A program made the position numbers and the translations under genes. From NCBI RefSeq assembly GCF_000002875.2, contig NC_009420.2, positions 1,464,951 through 1,528,950 of the forward strand: a DNA stretch of 64,000 nt, read 5' to 3'. How positions within the stretch are numbered: position 1 is the stretch's first letter; each line of letters opens with the position of its first letter. Shown piece after piece: positions 60,184 to 64,000 of the stretch. The notes under the pieces are model-generated. The model searched no databases, was not told the origin of the DNA, and saw only the letters and a program-made list of their open reading frames with translations. This DNA is from Leishmania infantum JPCM5 (Eukaryota > Euglenozoa > Kinetoplastea > Trypanosomatida > Trypanosomatidae).

Positions 60184-60872
60184 AGTGTCTCTGTGACCTC
60201 GTTGTTTGCGTGAAGTTTCGTCGCGTGTATAGCGGTCCCACGAGCAGCCTCGTTTGAGGAGTCGGTGCGTGTGTGTGTGTGTCTCTCTTTGCTTCTGTGT
60301 GCGATTCACAATCTCGTTGTCGACTATAGCCGGACAACGGCAAAAAGAATGCAAGGAAGCACAGCAGCAGCACCAACAAAAATGTTTTTGTGTGTGTAGG
60401 GCGGCTTCTCGCTGTGTGATCCGGTGAGCGCTGTCGCGTGTGCTGTTCAAAGAGCATCGGCTGCCGAGCACAGCACTGGTGTGTGTGGGGGTGGGTAGGG
60501 TTGGGGGAGCCGCCCTCTCCCCCGTCTCGCTCACGCACACATGCGCTTCTCTCTCCTCTGCGTGGTGCTGCCTTTCCGATTCTTCCATCTTCCTCTCGCC
60601 CCCACCCCGCACGTCTATTTCCGCTGCCCACCCTCCACTTCGCTGGGGTGCGCTTTGCAGGATCGCTTGAGCTTCCCCCTCCGCCCCCCGTCCTCCCGTT
60701 GTATCTTCCCCGTAGGTGTGGCACCGCTCATGGCTGGTGAACAAGCAGTAGAGATCCATCGCGCGTACACACGCACACCGATCCGCGCGTGCACAGAGAG
60801 ATATAACGTGTGTGCTTTTGTGTTTTCATTCCTCTATTCCTGCTGAAGTGTCTCATCTTCTCCCCGTCGCAG
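60184..60872. other. Intergenic region
   Basis: TG-rich sequence near 60268-60282, an A-rich patch near 60340-60380, then C/T-rich sequence at 60500-60720. No gene seen. The acceptor for the Rieske gene is probably at 60847 or further upstream; the AG at 60871-60872 touches the ATG. Confidence 0.5.
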
Positions 60873-61457
60873 ATGCCTATTCATCAATATGAAGGCTGGT
60901 CGTATGAGCGGCTGCGGCAGCAACGCAACCGAGCCCACTTCTTGCTCGAGGATCCGTACCGCTACGTGACGGTGCTGCTGATATCGAAGCCGGGCAGGCC
61001 AGAGGAGCTCAAGTGCATCGATAGTCCCTGCTACCACGCCGCTGGCCCATTAGGCGAGGGTGACATCGTGGAAATCGAGGATCTGCTCTGTCTGCGCTGC
61101 CCGTGGCACCGGTATCTAGTGAACATCGAGAACGGGGAAGAGATTCTGCTCAAGGTGGACCCGGCCTCCGAGCAGGGCGCAGGAATGGCCGGCCGCCACG
61201 CTGCCTTGCCCACATACCCGATGCACTTTGCCGATCCGTCCGCCGAGGGCGTCACGGTGGTACACGGAGAGAAGGTTCAGCGAGTGCACCGTGCGTGGCT
61301 TGAGGAAACCACGGGCATCCTGTCCATCGAGGTGGCGGAGGAGGCGGTCATGCGCCAGCATCCCGTTAAATCTGACAAGCCGGCCGGCAACGTAAAGAAT
61401 GGCGGCATCTGCATGCAGATCTTCGACATTAAGTCACGGGGTCTCGACAAGTTGTGA
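60873..61457 (+). CDS. Rieske [2Fe-2S] domain protein
   Basis: A 194-residue protein with one Rieske iron-sulphur domain. Cluster ligands are visible as C53-Y-H55 (SPCYHAAGPLGEGDIVE) and C76-P-W-H79 (LRCPWHRYLVNIENGEE), the C-x-H...C-x2-H spacing of Rieske proteins; the GPLGEGDI and ENGE elements are typical of the ferredoxin-like/oxygenase class rather than the bc1 complex. No membrane span or presequence is seen, so it is probably soluble and resembles the stand-alone RFESD-type proteins of unknown partner. The C-terminal part (about 100-194) has no recognisable domain. The ATG at 60873 is chosen; upstream in-frame residues are Phe/Cys/Leu-rich translated intergenic sequence. Confidence 0.85.
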   Translation: MPIHQYEGWSYERLRQQRNRAHFLLEDPYRYVTVLLISKPGRPEELKCIDSPCYHAAGPLGEGDIVEIEDLLCLRCPWHRYLVNIENGEEILLKVDPASEQGAGMAGRHAALPTYPMHFADPSAEGVTVVHGEKVQRVHRAWLEETTGILSIEVAEEAVMRQHPVKSDKPAGNVKNGGICMQIFDIKSRGLDKL

Positions 61458-62913
61458 ACATGTCTGTGTATGCGTACGTGTGTGTTGGCGGGTGTGACGC
61501 CACTAACTTCTATCCCCTGCCTCTCGCACTTCTCGGTGCAGGCGAAGGAGGGCACGCAGGGGGTGGGGTATGAACAAAGAGGCACAGTTCAGAGTCTGAG
61601 GTTTCGAAATATTGTGGGCACACCACCGTTTCGGATCCCCTTCCTCCTCGAGGGCTGCTAGTCTCGTCTCAGCAGGCGTGCATCTGGATTCGGTGCTGCT
61701 CTTCTCTCATCTACTCCCCCACTCCCCCTGCTTCACTTCCCTCCCACTTCGCACCCTCACGAACCTCTCTCCTTCCACACTGTTGAAGGTGGGGAGAGGG
61801 TGAGGGGGGGGGGCGCTGCGCACAGTAGGTAGACTGAACCTCCTCTCCCTCTTGCGCTGCCTAGTTTCGCCTTTTAGCTTATCATGTTGATGATCCACTG
61901 GATGAAGGATGTAGCAGAGGTACTGCTCGGCTGCTCTCACTAGCACGTTTGCCCTTTTCTGCGGGAATCAAATAAAAAGCATGTGGGAGTCACACAATCA
62001 CCTCCCCTCTCCCTCCCTCCTCCCCCCACACACATGGACAGACACACTGGTGTTGCAGTGTGTACGTCTTTCCTGTCGGTTTGCGGAGCGCTTGAGGTAG
62101 TCAGCATCCTCAGCGAGAAGTTCTCGCCAATGCCACTCCTGTGCGTCGGCTTACTGCGTGCCGCCTTCTCATCACTGAAAACTGATTGCCTCCTCTGCAT
62201 TCCGGTGAAGGGTAGCGCGCATCTGGGCTGGAAGAGCCACGTCGTTGTTGCGATCCCCCTCTCATCCTTCCGCCCTTCAACCTTCAATAACGCATTGCCG
62301 CCATTCCAGCAGAAAAAAAAAACAGCCGCATTGGGGAGATCGTTTAGCTGGTCTCTCCTTATCAGTCAAGTGTTACGGTTCACACGCATTCGTATCCCGA
62401 CTTATTCTCTCCCTCTGCTTGATTTCGCTTGTGCTTTCTGCTCTCTCTCTCTCTCCTGCTTCAGCACGGCTGCGTCTGCATACACCCGGCAGAGAACTTG
62501 CTCCGCTCACTCGCACACATTAAAGGCGCGTCTCTGCGTGTCTTCTGCAAGGGTTGTCGCACGGTCCGCAAACACATCCTGGTCGTGCGGGGCATTCCTT
62601 GATAGTAATCTATTGGCCCGCCCCTCTCTCTTCTACCGCCTCCGCTTCTCGCTTCAGTTAGAAGGGCCGCCCAGGCACCACCTCCTCTCTCGCGGCCACA
62701 GGGAGCAACTCCTTCCCCCCTCCTGGGCCCGCACTTGTGTTCACGGAGGCGACGGCGTTCGGAAAAGGTATCAACAGAGGCGAGCGATCAACCACAATAC
62801 AAATAGACGAAAGCACCGATAACGCCTAGGACACACAGAAATCGACCTCGACCCCGAGCACACACACACACTCTAGACCAGCAAAGCAGCAATAACAAGG
62901 AAAGCGCAGGCAG
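61458..62913. other. Intergenic region
   Basis: 3'UTR-like sequence with a run of ten G near 61805-61814, then C/T-rich sequence. A long GTG-initiated open frame at 61983-62822 has no coding character. The leader of the next gene is A-rich (62760-62912). No gene seen. Confidence 0.5.
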
Positions 62914-64000
62914 ATGGACAGCCTTCTGAACCAGCTGATGAGCCGTATCGCTGAAATCTCGCTCTCAGATGCGCAGATCCAGTCGTACGGTCGGTGGCTC
63001 GCTGCTGCTATGGGAGCCTACTACGTGGTCAGCGCCTGGCAGAAGGATACTCCGACAGATGTGCAGGCGGCGATCACGGGGCACATGGTGCAAGGTTACG
63101 ACCGCAGCACCATCACCACCCGCCTTGAGCAGCGCCACACCCGTCAGCTTCTCCAGCAAATCATTGGGCTGAACGAGCTGCGCCAGCAACTGCGCTCGGA
63201 GACGGACAAGGAGGCGAAGCTGCGGGGCTGGCAACGAGTGTTTCGGCTGACTCTCATCAGCATTGCCGCCACCACCTACACGCACAGCCTCACTATATCG
63301 CTACTCTCGATTAAGAACATGGTTCGAGTGCTTGTCTTCCTGCTGAGTCGCCGCGAGAGCGCGGCGCTGTCCAAGAGTCGCAGCGGTCCCATCTCGACTC
63401 TTAGGGCGTGGTGGACGGGAGGGCGGCGCGCCGGCCTCACGGGTATCATGATGGAGTCGATGATGGCGAAGATGGCTGAGCAGGTGAGTCAGCAGGCGTC
63501 GCCGTTTGTGAACGCGGAACTGGAGGAGGAGGTGATGACTGAGGAGGTTCGGCAGCTGCCCGTGCCGCCGCCGCCGCTCGACGGCCGCACCGCGTTTGCG
63601 CAGGCGCAGCAACAGCAGGAGAGTCTGGAGGCGGCGCACGGGGAGAGTCTGAGTCAGGTGGAACAGGCTTTCTCGGTGCGCGCGGTGCTCGAGGTGGCGG
63701 TGCCGCGTATTGTAGCGTGCGCTGCAGCTGCGGTGGATAGCGCCATTGCGGCGCGGCCGGCGCACCTCTTCAGCGTCAGCGGCATTGTCCACTCGGCCGA
63801 CCTGTGCAGCCTGTTGCGTGACATTGCCCTCGGGATGGAGCGGCGCGCATGCGTCTCCGAGTGGGTGCGGCGACCTCATCCCTCTCTAGTGCCAATGTCC
63901 CGCGCGCGCAGTGGGGCAAGCACCTCCCCATTGGCTTCAGTGCCGAAGCACCTGGAGACGAGCAAGGGCCGCTTGCAGCCGGACGAGGACGAGGAGCTGC
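62914..64000 (+). CDS. PEX3: Probable PEX3 peroxin (glycosome biogenesis), 3' end beyond the window
   Basis: The frame is open from the ATG at 62914 to the window edge (362 codons plus one base), so the gene is partial. A short N-terminus is followed by a hydrophobic span (WLAAAMGAYYVVSAW, about residues 29-43), as in PEX3, which is anchored by its N-terminus in the peroxisomal membrane. The next part parallels PEX3: helix RQLLQQIIGLNELRQQL, then a Trp (GWQRVFRLTLISIAATTYTH) followed by a hydrophobic helix, SLTISLLSIKNMVRVLVF. Later helices (MMAKMAEQVSQQASPFV) precede an acidic/Pro-rich insert and a conserved-looking helical block to about residue 315. PEX3 docks PEX19 for membrane protein import into glycosomes. 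I also recall the trypanosome PEX3 lying close to HslV, which agrees. Similarity is weak, so the call is tentative. Confidence 0.55.
   Translation, partial: MDSLLNQLMSRIAEISLSDAQIQSYGRWLAAAMGAYYVVSAWQKDTPTDVQAAITGHMVQGYDRSTITTRLEQRHTRQLLQQIIGLNELRQQLRSETDKEAKLRGWQRVFRLTLISIAATTYTHSLTISLLSIKNMVRVLVFLLSRRESAALSKSRSGPISTLRAWWTGGRRAGLTGIMMESMMAKMAEQVSQQASPFVNAELEEEVMTEEVRQLPVPPPPLDGRTAFAQAQQQQESLEAAHGESLSQVEQAFSVRAVLEVAVPRIVACAAAAVDSAIAARPAHLFSVSGIVHSADLCSLLRDIALGMERRACVSEWVRRPHPSLVPMSRARSGASTSPLASVPKHLETSKGRLQPDEDEEL

Noticed and set aside
61983..62822. A 279-codon + strand frame
   Set aside because: It starts at GTG, reads as Ser/Leu/Arg-rich without domains, and covers the pyrimidine-rich region upstream of the PEX3-like gene.

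Overview
The window reads as a stretch of a Leishmania (or very close Leishmaniinae) chromosome. Every gene I can support lies on the + strand. Genes are intronless and GC-rich at third positions. They are separated by 0.6 to 3.3 kb of pyrimidine-rich sequence with CA/TG microsatellites, and most coding regions follow a polypyrimidine tract plus AG that fits a spliced-leader trans-splice acceptor. This is the layout of a kinetoplastid polycistronic unit. The order S-adenosylhomocysteine hydrolase, TERT, HslV matches what I remember of Leishmania chromosome 36 (numbered 35 in the Viannia subgenus). The chromosome and subgenus assignments are inference.

Left third (1-24 kb): an ESCRT-III VPS32/Snf7 subunit, a divergent HAP2/GCS1-type gamete fusogen, a leucine-rich-repeat plus coiled-coil protein whose N-terminus resembles centrosomal CEP78, translation factor eIF3i, a mitochondrial p32/MAM33-family protein, an unrecognised 275-residue protein, adenosylhomocysteinase, and a small multi-span membrane protein.

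Middle third (24-47.5 kb): telomerase reverse transcriptase; a 1090-residue low-complexity protein with a C-terminal degenerate EF-hand pair; a broken zinc-finger reading frame; an RG-rich coiled-coil protein; a 1011-residue protein with an AT-hook; the first copy of a 540-bp SIDER-like retroposon (antisense, A-tailed); and a 1360-residue coiled-coil protein with SFI1-like repeats.

Right third (47.5-64 kb): a probable degraded gene, a tail-anchored 127-residue protein, a Cdc73/parafibromin homologue (Paf1 complex), the mitochondrial HslV peptidase, a non-canonical poly(A)/nucleotidyltransferase, the second SIDER-like copy (sense), a Rieske [2Fe-2S] protein, and the start of a probable PEX3 peroxin cut by the window edge.

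The most notable points are: two 540-bp repeats that match base for base in opposite orientation 16.9 kb apart, an arrangement able to drive inversion or linear amplification; the HAP2-like fusogen; the CEP78-like protein; and two degraded reading frames in otherwise pyrimidine-rich intergenic DNA. I recognised no tRNA, rRNA, CRISPR array or complete mobile element. Neighbouring genes do not form a shared pathway, as expected for kinetoplastid gene arrays, where control is mostly post-transcriptional.
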